Of a stretch of 64,000 nucleotides of DNA, positions 41,947-50,026 are shown in pieces (within the stretch, counting starts at the first letter, position 1; the number at the start of each line of letters is the position of its first letter). This stretch comes from Actinocorallia herbida (GTDB lineage Bacteria; Actinomycetota; Actinomycetes; Streptosporangiales; Streptosporangiaceae), in the NCBI RefSeq assembly GCF_003751225.1, contig NZ_RJKE01000001.1:3348001-3412000 (forward strand), read 5' to 3'. The position numbers and the translations under genes are program-made. Under the pieces are notes generated by a model. That model was given only the letters and a program-made list of their open reading frames with translations, made no database searches and had not been told where the DNA came from.

Positions 41947-44688
41947 ATGTCTGATGGGTTCCGCTCGGGCGGGGGGCCGCTCCTGGGCCGGGGCGAGGAG
42001 TGCGCGGCTCTGGAGGACCTGCTGCGGGGGGCTCGCGGCGGAGAGAGCCGGGTCCTCGTTCTGCGCGGTGAGGCGGGCGTCGGCAAGTCGGCGCTGCTGG
42101 AGCACGTGGTCACGACGGCCGCGGAGTTCAGGGTGGTGACCGCCACCGGCGTCCAGGCCGAGATGGAACTGCCCTTCGCGGCCCTCCACCAGCTCTGCAT
42201 GCCGCTGCTGCACCTCCTCGACGCCCTGCCGGAGCCGCAGCACGACGCGCTCGGCACGGCGTTCGGGATGCGTTCCGGCCCGGCCCCCGACCAGTTCCTC
42301 ATCGGCCTCGCCGTGCTCAACCTCCTTGCGCAGGCCGCCGACGAGGGCCCCCTGCTGTGCGTCGTCGACGACGCACAGTGGCTGGACCGCGCCTCCTCGC
42401 ACGTCCTCGCGTTCGTCGCCCGCCGCCTCCTGGCCGAGCGCGTGGTGTGCCTCTTCGCCGTCCGCGACTCCGGGGCGGCCGAGGTCCTGCCGGGCCTGCC
42501 GACGCTGGAGGTGGGCGGCCTGCCCGACGGCGCCGCGCGGATGCTCGTCCGCCGGGTCGTCCCCGGCCCGCTGGACGAGCGGGTGCGCGACCGCATCCTC
42601 TTCGAGGCGCGCGGGAACCCGCTCGCGCTGCTGGAGCTGCCCCGCACCGCCTCGCTCGGCGGATATCCGGCCGCGCCGACCGGGCAGTCGCTGGCGGGCC
42701 GGCTGGAGGACGGCTTCCAGCGCCGGCTGGGCGGCCTCCCGGCCGACGCCAGGACCGTGCTGCTGCTCGCCGCCGCCGAGCCGCTCGGCGACCCGGCCCT
42801 GCTCTGGCGCGCGGCCGCGACGCTCGACGTCGCCGGCACGGTGGTGGACGACGCCGACGAACTCGTCGACTTCGGTGAGCGGGTGCGCTTCCGGCACCCT
42901 CTGGTCCGCTCTGCCGTCTACAGCGGGGCCACCGTGCGCGAGCGCAGGCAGGCCCACCGGGCGCTGGCGGAGGCGACCGACGCCGCCACCGACCCGGACC
43001 GGCGGGCCTGGCACCGCGCCCACGGCGCCACCCGCCCCGACGAGGACATCGCCGCCGAGCTGGAGCGCTCGGCCGAGCGCGCGCTGGCCCGTGGTGGCCT
43101 GGTCGCCGCCGCGGCCTTCCTGGAGCGGGCGGTCGGGCTCACCCCCGACGCCCACCGCCGGGCGGAGCGGGCCTTCGAGGCGGCCCGAGCCAAGTACCTC
43201 TCCGGCGCGCCCGAGGCCGCGCTCTCGCTGGTGGCGACGGCCGAGGCCGGCGCCGTGGACGAGCTGCGCGCCGGCCAGGCCGAGACCCTGCGCATCGAGA
43301 TCGCCATGTCGGCCGGCGAGACCACCGTCGCGCCCGCGCTGCTGCTGGACGCCGCCCGCAGGCTCGCTCCGCTCGACGCCGCGGTGTCCCGTGACATCTA
43401 CCTCCAGGCCGTCGCCACGGCCAACGTCGTCCTGCCGGACTGGGGCGAGATCAGGCGGATCGCCGAGGCCGCCCTGGCGCAGGCGCCGCCCGCGCCCGAC
43501 GACCCCCGCATCACCGACCTCTGCCTCGACGCGTCGGTGTTCTACACGCGGGGCATGGCGGAGGCCGCGCCGCTCTGGCGGCGCGTCATCGCCGCGGGCC
43601 TGGACGAGACCGTCGACCGCGCCGCCCGGCTCAGGTTCCTGTGGGCCGTCAACTTCGCCGCCCTTCTCCTCTGGGACGACGACGCCTGCCACGAGCTGGC
43701 CGAGCTCTGCCTGCGCCTGGTCCGCGCCTCCGGCGCGCACGCCATGCTGCCCGCCGGGCTCACCAACGCGCTGATGCAGGCCCTGTTCGAAGGCGACCTG
43801 GCGGAGGCCGCGGCGCTTGACGAGGAGGCGCGCGCGTACGCGGCGGCCGCCGGGAACCGGACCACCGTCGGGGTCCCGACGCAGCTGCGCGGCGACCTCG
43901 GCCTCGCGGTGTGGCGGGGGGACCGGAACGAGAGCGAGCACCTCGCGGACACGATCGAGAAGGACGCGACGGCCCGCGGCGTGATCCGGACCGTCGAGGT
44001 CTGCAGGTGGGCCAGGTCCGTCCTCTACAACAGCCTCGGCGAGTACGAGAAGGCCCTGGACGCCGTCCCGCGCGGGGCGCTGCCCGACGCGGGGGGCGTC
44101 CCCTGGGCGCCGCTCGAACTGATCGAGGCGGCCGTGCGCACCGGCGACCGGGACCTGGCCGCCGAGTGGCTGGCACGGCTCTCCCGCGCCGCTCAGGCGA
44201 GCGGCGCGGAGTGGGGGCTCGGGCTGGAGTCCCGCTGCCGGGCGCTGCTCTCCGAGGGCGAGGAGGCAGACCGCCTCTACCGGGAGGCGATCGAGCGGCT
44301 CGGCCGGACCCGGATGCGTCCCGACCTCGCCCGCGCCCACCTGCTCTACGGCGAGTGGCTGCGCCGCGAACGCCGCCGCGTCGACGCCCGCGAGCAGCTG
44401 CGGACCGCGTTCGAGATGTTCACCGAGATCGGTATGCGGGCCTTCGCCGACAGGGCCGAGCGCGAACTCCTCGCGACGGGCGAGACCGCGCGAAAGCGTA
44501 CCGTCGAGACCACCGACGAGCTCACCCCGCAGGAGGCGCAGGTCGCCCGGCTCGTCCGGACCGGCCTCACCAACAAGGAGATCGCCGCGCGCCTGTACGT
44601 GAGCCCCCGGACCGTCGAGTACCACCTGCGCAAGGTGTTCACCAAGCTCGGCGTCACCTCCCGGCACCAGCTCGAGGGGCTCGGCTGA
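41947..44688 (+). CDS. Large ATP-binding LuxR-family (LAL) regulator
   Basis: This 913-residue regulator has an N-terminal AAA ATPase domain with Walker A GEAGVGKSALLE (about residues 42-53) and LLCVVDDAQWLD as Walker B. Long TPR-like helical repeats fill the middle, and a LuxR helix-turn-helix lies in the last 65 residues (LTPQEAQVARLVRTGLTNKE, then VSPRTVEYHLRKVFTKLGV). Such proteins are often pathway activators. The ATG at 41947 has a CAGGGGTG upstream. It diverges from the beta-lactamase-like lipoprotein; whether it controls that gene is not known. Confidence 0.93.
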   Translation: MSDGFRSGGGPLLGRGEECAALEDLLRGARGGESRVLVLRGEAGVGKSALLEHVVTTAAEFRVVTATGVQAEMELPFAALHQLCMPLLHLLDALPEPQHDALGTAFGMRSGPAPDQFLIGLAVLNLLAQAADEGPLLCVVDDAQWLDRASSHVLAFVARRLLAERVVCLFAVRDSGAAEVLPGLPTLEVGGLPDGAARMLVRRVVPGPLDERVRDRILFEARGNPLALLELPRTASLGGYPAAPTGQSLAGRLEDGFQRRLGGLPADARTVLLLAAAEPLGDPALLWRAAATLDVAGTVVDDADELVDFGERVRFRHPLVRSAVYSGATVRERRQAHRALAEATDAATDPDRRAWHRAHGATRPDEDIAAELERSAERALARGGLVAAAAFLERAVGLTPDAHRRAERAFEAARAKYLSGAPEAALSLVATAEAGAVDELRAGQAETLRIEIAMSAGETTVAPALLLDAARRLAPLDAAVSRDIYLQAVATANVVLPDWGEIRRIAEAALAQAPPAPDDPRITDLCLDASVFYTRGMAEAAPLWRRVIAAGLDETVDRAARLRFLWAVNFAALLLWDDDACHELAELCLRLVRASGAHAMLPAGLTNALMQALFEGDLAEAAALDEEARAYAAAAGNRTTVGVPTQLRGDLGLAVWRGDRNESEHLADTIEKDATARGVIRTVEVCRWARSVLYNSLGEYEKALDAVPRGALPDAGGVPWAPLELIEAAVRTGDRDLAAEWLARLSRAAQASGAEWGLGLESRCRALLSEGEEADRLYREAIERLGRTRMRPDLARAHLLYGEWLRRERRRVDAREQLRTAFEMFTEIGMRAFADRAERELLATGETARKRTVETTDELTPQEAQVARLVRTGLTNKEIAARLYVSPRTVEYHLRKVFTKLGVTSRHQLEGLG

Positions 44689-44754
44689 CCCCGGTCCGAC
44701 CCGCCGCCCGAGAGGCGTGACGATTCTGTCACCGTCGGTGGCTAGGGTGCGGTC

Positions 44755-45729
44755 ATGGGTTCCGGGGGGAGCGCGGTCGGGTTGGTGCTGCATCCGACGC
44801 GGCAGGTGGGCGGGTCGGTCGAGACCATCATGGCGTTCGCGCGCGCGAACGCGGTGCGGGTGCTGGTGCGGGAGGGCGATCGGGGGCGGGTGCCGGAGGG
44901 GGTCGGGGTCGTCTCGGACGCGGACTTCGTGGCGGGAGTGGACGCCGTCGTCGCGCTGGGCGGAGACGGGACGATGCTCGGCGCGATGCGGCTGCTGATC
45001 GACCGGCCGGTGCCGGTGCTGGGCGTCAACCACGGCGACCTCGGGTTCCTGGTCGAGGTGACCCCGGCCGGGCTGCCCTCGGCGCTGGCGCGGCTCACCG
45101 AGGGCGATTTCACGATCGAGCGGCACGCCTGCCTGGAGGTCGGGCCGGACGACGCGGCGATCTCGACCCGGTTCGGATTCAACGACGTGGTGCTCGGCAG
45201 GCCGGGCCGTGGAGGGGCCGTCTCGCTCGACCTCGCGGTCAACGGCCTCCGGTACGGCTACTACCGGGGCGACGCGGTGGTCGTCTCGACCCCGACCGGC
45301 TCCACCGCCTACAACTACGCGGCGGGCGGCCCGGTCCTCTCGCCCTCGTGCGACGCCGTCGTCATCACCCCGGTCGCGCCCATGTCCGGCATCAGCCGCC
45401 CCGTGGTGCTCGGCGCACAGGACCGGATCCGCTTCACCGTGGCGGCGGACGGCACCCCCGTCGTGGTCGACGTCGACGGCGTCCCCTCCGGCGAACTCGG
45501 CCACGGCGCTCCCCTGACCATCGGGTCCCGCCCGGAGGCCGCCGACGTCGTCCGCCTCTCCACGGCCGAACACGCCGGCCGCAGCAGGATCAAGCTCAGC
45601 CTCCTCGACCTCCCCCTGCGCCCCGACCAGCTCCTCGACCTCATTCCGCCGAGCCTCCGCCGCGACGTCGAGTCCCTCCACACCGAGGAGGCCGATCCGA
45701 CCCCGGACGCCGCCGACCCGCCCACCTGA
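44755..45729 (+). CDS. nadK: NAD kinase
   Basis: This 324-residue protein has the ATP/NAD motif GGDGT at residues 69-73, GVNHGDLGFLVEV, the conserved FNDVVLGRPG and STPTGSTAYNYAAGGP. It phosphorylates NAD to NADP. In most actinobacteria the housekeeping copy sits next to tlyA and recN; those genes are absent here, so this may be a second paralogue. Two elevated features are a short N terminus and an extra 30-residue acidic tail. It is a single-gene unit 66 bp after the LAL gene. Confidence 0.9.
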   Translation: MGSGGSAVGLVLHPTRQVGGSVETIMAFARANAVRVLVREGDRGRVPEGVGVVSDADFVAGVDAVVALGGDGTMLGAMRLLIDRPVPVLGVNHGDLGFLVEVTPAGLPSALARLTEGDFTIERHACLEVGPDDAAISTRFGFNDVVLGRPGRGGAVSLDLAVNGLRYGYYRGDAVVVSTPTGSTAYNYAAGGPVLSPSCDAVVITPVAPMSGISRPVVLGAQDRIRFTVAADGTPVVVDVDGVPSGELGHGAPLTIGSRPEAADVVRLSTAEHAGRSRIKLSLLDLPLRPDQLLDLIPPSLRRDVESLHTEEADPTPDAADPPT

Positions 45730-45828
45730 GGCCCGCCCACGCACCCGGACCGCCCCGGCGAAGACCTGCCTGACCCCGGTGCTCACCGCTGCGGTCTCGG
45801 CCTGGGCCGACCGCCGTGCCACCCTCGT

Positions 45829-46068
45829 TCAGTCGGCCCGGATGGTGATCGCGGTGAGAACGACTCCGAGGATCGAGACGCAGAGCATGGCGCTGTCGTA
45901 CGGCCGGCTCTGCGGTCCGAGAGGCACGGCCGCTTCGGAGCCTCCCGGAGGGGGCATCCGGCGGTGCTTCCTGGCCCCGCCGTGCGCTGCCCGATGGGGC
46001 TGTAGGCGAGGACGATCACCGTGCCCGCCTCGGCTGCTTTGCCCGCGCCGATTCGCCCAGGGGGTCAT
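45829..46068 (-). CDS. Possible small membrane-associated protein
   Basis: This 79-residue frame starts at ATG 46068 with AAAGGA five bases upstream. It ends in a hydrophobic segment, AMLCVSILGVVLTAITI. The N-terminal 55 residues are Arg/Gly/His-rich and look like shifted sequence: another frame over the same bases reads TVIVLAYSPIGQR. It may be a small membrane protein with a frameshift, or spurious. Confidence 0.35.
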   Translation of the reverse strand: MTPWANRRGQSSRGGHGDRPRLQPHRAAHGGARKHRRMPPPGGSEAAVPLGPQSRPYDSAMLCVSILGVVLTAITIRAD

Positions 46069-46135
46069 CGCCGTTCCTTTCTCGATCGAAGGGGACGGGC
46101 GCCCGGGTCGTCGGGCGCCCGGCGGGATCGTCGGG

Positions 46136-46270
46136 TCACGCGCCCTTTGCGGCGAGCGCCAACAGGACGACGAGAAGAATGATCCAGAATGCGGCCGATG
46201 AGGAGGGCCCTCGGCGGTGGTGCGCGCGAACGCGGCGTCCGTTGCGCAGGTGTTCTCGAACGTGGGGCAT
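46136..46270 (-). CDS. Small single-pass membrane protein
   Basis: This 44-residue frame starts at ATG 46270 with AGAGGA upstream. A basic, arginine-rich N terminus (REHLRNGRRVRAHHRR) is followed by one transmembrane segment (AAFWIILLVVLLALAA). This layout suits a small actinobacterial membrane peptide. It precedes the 46068 frame by 67 bp on the same strand. No family is recognised. Confidence 0.45.
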   Translation of the reverse strand: MPHVREHLRNGRRVRAHHRRGPSSSAAFWIILLVVLLALAAKGA

Positions 46271-46821
46271 GGTCCGTCCTCTGCTAGGGGGATGCGATGC
46301 GTCGCCGAAAATGGGCATGCGAAATCGACGGGTATGTGGATGTGCAATTCCTGGAGGCGGTGTGCGTGATGCAGGCGGAGCATGTGCCACTTGACCGCTC
46401 GGCGCCGGCCCTGATGCTTTTCGGGGCTTTGTCGGATATTTCGGAGGAGTCTAGCGGACGCGTGAATGGCCGGATGGGTTTACCTGAATTATCGCTTTTC
46501 TGGGATATTGGTCTATCTGGTTGATGATTTCTTCTTAAGCGGTAGTCCGAATGCGTGTGTCGTGGTGATGTCGTGGAGGCGGTGGCGGGTGCGGCGTGGG
46601 AGAGGGCTGTCGGGGCGGGGTGCGGGGGTGCGGGGACTCCTGGTCGGGGTGGTTGGTTCTGGCCGGGGGCGGGCGATCTGTGGCGTGAACCAAGTTCCGA
46701 GCAAGTAAGTCACAAGTCGCGTATCGGATGCTTTGGGCGTCGGATCGGGGGCGGCGGGCCGCGGAGTGCGGGACCGCGCGTGTGGGTGGCGCCGGAAGGG
46801 CGTCGAAGGAGAAGGGGAGAG
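46271..46821. other. Long intergenic region upstream of the flavin monooxygenase
   Basis: These 551 bases contain no convincing gene. About 46430-46560 is clearly less GC-rich than the rest (GAATTATCGC, GGATATTGGTC, TTTCTTCTTAAGC), as expected for a promoter region. The frame running from 46555 into the monooxygenase has no ribosome site and ends at the true ATG. Confidence 0.45.
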
Positions 46822-48222
46822 ATGGCGGGGAATGTGAGCGGGCGGTGCGGGGAGCACGCGGTCGTGATCGGGGGGAGCATCGCGGGGCTGCTGGCCGCGC
46901 GGGTGCTCAGTGACGGGTTCGCGAAGGTGACGGTGCTGGACCGGGACGGGTTCAGCGGGCGGGACGTGCCCCGTAAGGGGGTGCCGCAGGGGCATCACAC
47001 GCACGGGCTGCTGGCGAAGGGGCGGGAGATCCTCGAGGAGTTCTTCCCCGGGTTCACCGACGGGCTGGTGAAGGACGGGGCGGTGCTGTGCGACGCGCAG
47101 AACGACTGCGTCTGGTACAACGACGGCCTGCGGATGCGGCCGGCGCCGTCGGATCTGCAGGCTCTCGCCGTCGGCAGGCCGATGCTGGAGAACCGGCTGC
47201 GGGTCCGGGTCGCGGCGCTGCCGAACGTGGAGATCCGCGCGCGGCACGAGGTGACCGGGCTGCTGCTCGGGGCCCGCGGGGTCGGCGGGGTCAGGGTCGT
47301 ACCGGTCGGGGGCGGTGCGGAGGCGGAGATCGAGGCCGACCTCGTGGTCAACGCGTCGGGGCGCGGTAACAGGGGAGCGGTCTGGCTGCGGGAGCTCGGG
47401 TACGAGCCGCCCGCCGAGGAACGGGTCGACTCCGGGCTCGTCTACGTGACCCGTGAGTTCCGCGGCCACCCCGGGGACGCCGAGGTGACCGCGATCCTGT
47501 GCGCGCACTCGACGGCCTCGCCGCTCGGCGGGTTCGCGATCCGTGCCGAGGGAGACCGCTGGCTCATCACGGTGCTCGGCATGGGCGCCGACATCCCGTC
47601 GACCGATCCCGCGGAGTTCACCGGGTTCGCCGCGCGGCTGCCCGTGCCCGAGATCCACCGGCTGGCGTCCCGGCTGGAGCCGCTCGGCCCGCCGCGGCTG
47701 ATGCGGATCCCGACGAGCGTCCGCCGCCGGTATGAGCGGATGCGTGCGTTTCCCGATGGCTATGCCGTGATCGGTGACGCGCTGTGCCAGTTCAACCCGT
47801 CCTACGGGCAGGGCATGACGATCGCGGCGTGCGAGGCCGTCGCGCTCCGCGACGCGCTGCGCGGCGGGACGGCCGGGCTCGCCCGCCGGTTCTTCCCCGC
47901 CGCGGCGAAGGTCATCGACGTCCCGTGGGACATGGCGGTCGGCGCCGACCTGCGCTTCCCGCACATCGAGGGCGCCCGCACCCCGAAGGTGAAGCTCCTC
48001 AACGCCTACGTCGCGCGCATCCACGTCGCCGCGCAGGTCGACCCCGTCGTCGGCAACGCCTTCCTCCAGGTCAGCAACCTGGTGAAGCCGCCGCAGAGCC
48101 TGTTCGCCCCGCGCATCCTCGCCCGGGTCCTCCGCCGCCGCCCGGGCCGCACGACCCCGCCGGTCCTCCCGGACGCGGTCCCGGCCGAAGCGCTCCTCGC
48201 CCACACGGCCGAGGCGGGCTGA
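46822..48222 (+). CDS. FAD-dependent oxidoreductase (tryptophan-halogenase/geranylgeranyl-reductase-like)
   Basis: This 466-residue flavoprotein has AVVIGGSIAGLLAARVLSD as the FAD motif, RDVPRKGVPQGHHTHGLLAKG, NASGRGNRG and YAVIGDALCQFNPSYGQGMT as the second FAD motif. The HTHGLL segment is typical of actinobacterial FAD-dependent monooxygenases near tailoring pathways. GAAGGGGAGAG precedes the ATG. It is monocistronic, followed by a repeat with two hairpins. The substrate is not indicated by neighbours. Confidence 0.85.
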   Translation: MAGNVSGRCGEHAVVIGGSIAGLLAARVLSDGFAKVTVLDRDGFSGRDVPRKGVPQGHHTHGLLAKGREILEEFFPGFTDGLVKDGAVLCDAQNDCVWYNDGLRMRPAPSDLQALAVGRPMLENRLRVRVAALPNVEIRARHEVTGLLLGARGVGGVRVVPVGGGAEAEIEADLVVNASGRGNRGAVWLRELGYEPPAEERVDSGLVYVTREFRGHPGDAEVTAILCAHSTASPLGGFAIRAEGDRWLITVLGMGADIPSTDPAEFTGFAARLPVPEIHRLASRLEPLGPPRLMRIPTSVRRRYERMRAFPDGYAVIGDALCQFNPSYGQGMTIAACEAVALRDALRGGTAGLARRFFPAAAKVIDVPWDMAVGADLRFPHIEGARTPKVKLLNAYVARIHVAAQVDPVVGNAFLQVSNLVKPPQSLFAPRILARVLRRRPGRTTPPVLPDAVPAEALLAHTAEAG

Positions 48223-48230
48223 CGAAGACC

Positions 48231-48369
48231 GCGGCGCCCGCCCCTGCAGAGAGGGGTGGGCGCCGCGCCGCGCCGGTCCGCCTGGTCGAGGCGGGTCGAC
48301 GACGATCGTGGCGCCCGCTCCGTTCCGATGGGGCGGGCGCCACGGCCTCGGTCCGCCTGGTCGAGGCGG
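48231..48369. repeat. Duplicated hairpin-plus-linker unit (about 75 bp), likely terminator
   Basis: GCGGCGCCCGCCCCT at 48231 pairs with AGGGGTGGGCGCCGC ending at 48266, and GTGGCGCCCGC at 48308 pairs with GCGGGCGCCAC ending at 48343. Each hairpin is followed by the identical 20-mer GGTCCGCCTGGTCGAGGCGG (48275-48294 and 48350-48369), 75 bp apart. It lies between the convergent monooxygenase and the 48389 gene, so it probably acts as a double terminator. Confidence 0.7.
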
Positions 48370-48388
48370 CCGACGATCATGGTGGCGG

Positions 48389-49336
48389 TCAGCAGGCGGT
48401 GGGGTCGGTGGCGGTGCCTTCGGCGCAGGCCGCGGCGAGCAGGGTCGCGCGGAGGTCGGCGAGGGTGGGCGCGTCGGTCGGCTCGGTGACGGGGGCCGCG
48501 GTGGGGGACGGGGCGGTCGGCTCCTCGTCCTCGGTGAGGGGGACGGAGGTGGCCCAATCGGTGGGCTTGGTCGTCTTGGTGGGGGTGGGGCAGATGCCGT
48601 CGTCGTCGCAGGTGGCCGTGGTCGCGGGCTCGTCGATGACGCCCACCTCGTCCTCGGGGACCGCGGCGTAGCCGAGCAGGTCGCCGGCGCGCGCGGGGTC
48701 CATCAGCGGGGCGATCACCGGGCTGCCCACGGACTCCGCGACGAACAGGCCCTCACCGATCGGCACGTGGACCGTCCCGGCGTAGGCCAGCAGGGTCGGG
48801 TCGGTGATGGGCCGCCCGACGAGCGCCTGTCGTTCGGCGAGGTTGTGCACGTACATGAGCCCGGTGCCCGCGGTGCCGATCGAGTCCTTCAGTTCGGCGA
48901 GCGTCACGGTGGCGGGGTGCTCGATCTGGAGCCGGATCCTGCCGTCGGTGTAGCCCCGGCCGAGTTCACCCGCCAGGACCGCGTCCACCCGGACGACCAG
49001 GGACGCGTACCGCATGGCGGCGTCCTCGCTGTCGTAGGGCACGACGGTGACGGTGCTCTCGGCGTCGTCGGAGGCGAAGGCGATGCCGGGCTCGATGTCC
49101 TCGATCGTGCCCTGGATGAGCGCCTCGGCGGCCTTGAACGCGCCGGAGTCGGCGGCGCCAGGGGTGATGTCGGCGACGGAGTCGAACAGGTAGTCGCCGT
49201 CGTTGACGCCGGCGCCGTAGCGGATCTTCGCCCAGAACGGGCGGTCGGGCGCGCCGGAGGTGAGGGCCTGGCCCGTCAGCGCGCCGACGGTGACCGCGGC
49301 GATCAGGGCGAACGCGAGGAGAAGACGCCTGGTCAT
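48389..49336 (-). CDS. Exported protein of unknown function with Pro/Thr-rich C terminus
   Basis: This 315-residue protein has an N-terminal signal or anchor (RRLLLAFALIAAVTVGALTG). The mature body has repeated acidic segments and a low-complexity tail rich in Thr, Pro and Glu (TPTKTTKPTDW, EEPTAPSPTAAPVTEPTDAP). It ends with two cysteines; two more are in ATCDDDGIC. No catalytic motif is recognised. The ATG lies two bases after the stop of the metalloprotease gene, so both are translated from one message and probably act together outside the cell. Confidence 0.75.
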   Translation of the reverse strand: MTRRLLLAFALIAAVTVGALTGQALTSGAPDRPFWAKIRYGAGVNDGDYLFDSVADITPGAADSGAFKAAEALIQGTIEDIEPGIAFASDDAESTVTVVPYDSEDAAMRYASLVVRVDAVLAGELGRGYTDGRIRLQIEHPATVTLAELKDSIGTAGTGLMYVHNLAERQALVGRPITDPTLLAYAGTVHVPIGEGLFVAESVGSPVIAPLMDPARAGDLLGYAAVPEDEVGVIDEPATTATCDDDGICPTPTKTTKPTDWATSVPLTEDEEPTAPSPTAAPVTEPTDAPTLADLRATLLAAACAEGTATDPTAC

Positions 49337-49338
49337 GG

Positions 49339-49935
49339 TCACCACGCTCCGTTCACGTGGCCGCGGTCGTGGCTGCTGTAGACCTTCGTGCTCGACGCCT
49401 GCTTCATGCAGGAGGTCAGGCCGGTGTGGCCGAGGCCGATGGCGTGCCCGACCTCGTGGCAGGCGGTGTGCTGCCGCTTGGCCACGGTCGTCATGTCGGC
49501 GAGGTCGAAGCGGATCTCCGCCCGGTCGCACAGATATTCGCCGCCCACCTGGGCGAGCACCCGGACGCACTTGGTGGACGCCGTGATGTTGACGCCGGTG
49601 CTGGAGCCGTCCCAGTCCTTGCCCCAGTAGTCGGTGTAGTAGGCGTCGAACATGACGATGTCGGTGTGGGTGCCGGCGGGGCTGTCGTAGCCGCCGATCC
49701 TCAGGTCGGTCTGGTAGTCCAGGTTGGCCATGCCGTAGTCGGCCCCGGTGATCATGGCGCTGGTGAGCGTCGACCCGTTCCAGTAGACGTCGCGGTTGTC
49801 GGTCTTGGGACAGCACCAGGTCGGGTGCCAGGCGTAGAAGCCGAACGTGTTGGCACTGGCGGGCAAGGCCGCCGTCAGCGCCGCCGACACCATCGCCACA
49901 AGGACGAGCAGCACGGCAAGGGGGGAGGTGCGCAT
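49339..49935 (-). CDS. Secreted zinc metalloprotease (snapalysin/matrixin-like)
   Basis: This 198-residue precursor has a signal peptide ending near ASA-N (residue 28) and the metzincin zinc motif HEVGHAIGLGH, in which the three histidines bind zinc and Glu is catalytic. The HExxHxxGxxH arrangement in a short secreted protein resembles snapalysin and other small actinobacterial proteases. Cysteines in WCCPKTD, TKCVRV, YLCDRA, HTACHE and TSCMKQ suggest disulfides. It is immediately upstream of an exported partner of unknown function. Confidence 0.88.
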   Translation of the reverse strand: MRTSPLAVLLVLVAMVSAALTAALPASANTFGFYAWHPTWCCPKTDNRDVYWNGSTLTSAMITGADYGMANLDYQTDLRIGGYDSPAGTHTDIVMFDAYYTDYWGKDWDGSSTGVNITASTKCVRVLAQVGGEYLCDRAEIRFDLADMTTVAKRQHTACHEVGHAIGLGHTGLTSCMKQASSTKVYSSHDRGHVNGAW

Positions 49936-50026
49936 GAACGATCAAGCTAGATCGCCACCGCACCCCCCTCAAGATCACGATCATGAACGCTCGGCGAACC
50001 CCGCATGAACCGGGCACCGCACCCGG

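Noticed and set aside
41809-45822. A 1337-codon open frame on the minus strand
   Set aside because: It runs antisense to the LAL regulator and NAD kinase, which have clear motifs. Long antisense frames are expected at this GC content; its sequence is low-complexity Arg/Gly/Asp.
48275-48369. Attachment sites of an integrated element (identical 20-mers)
   Set aside because: They are only 75 bp apart, each follows a hairpin, and no integrase or tRNA is present.
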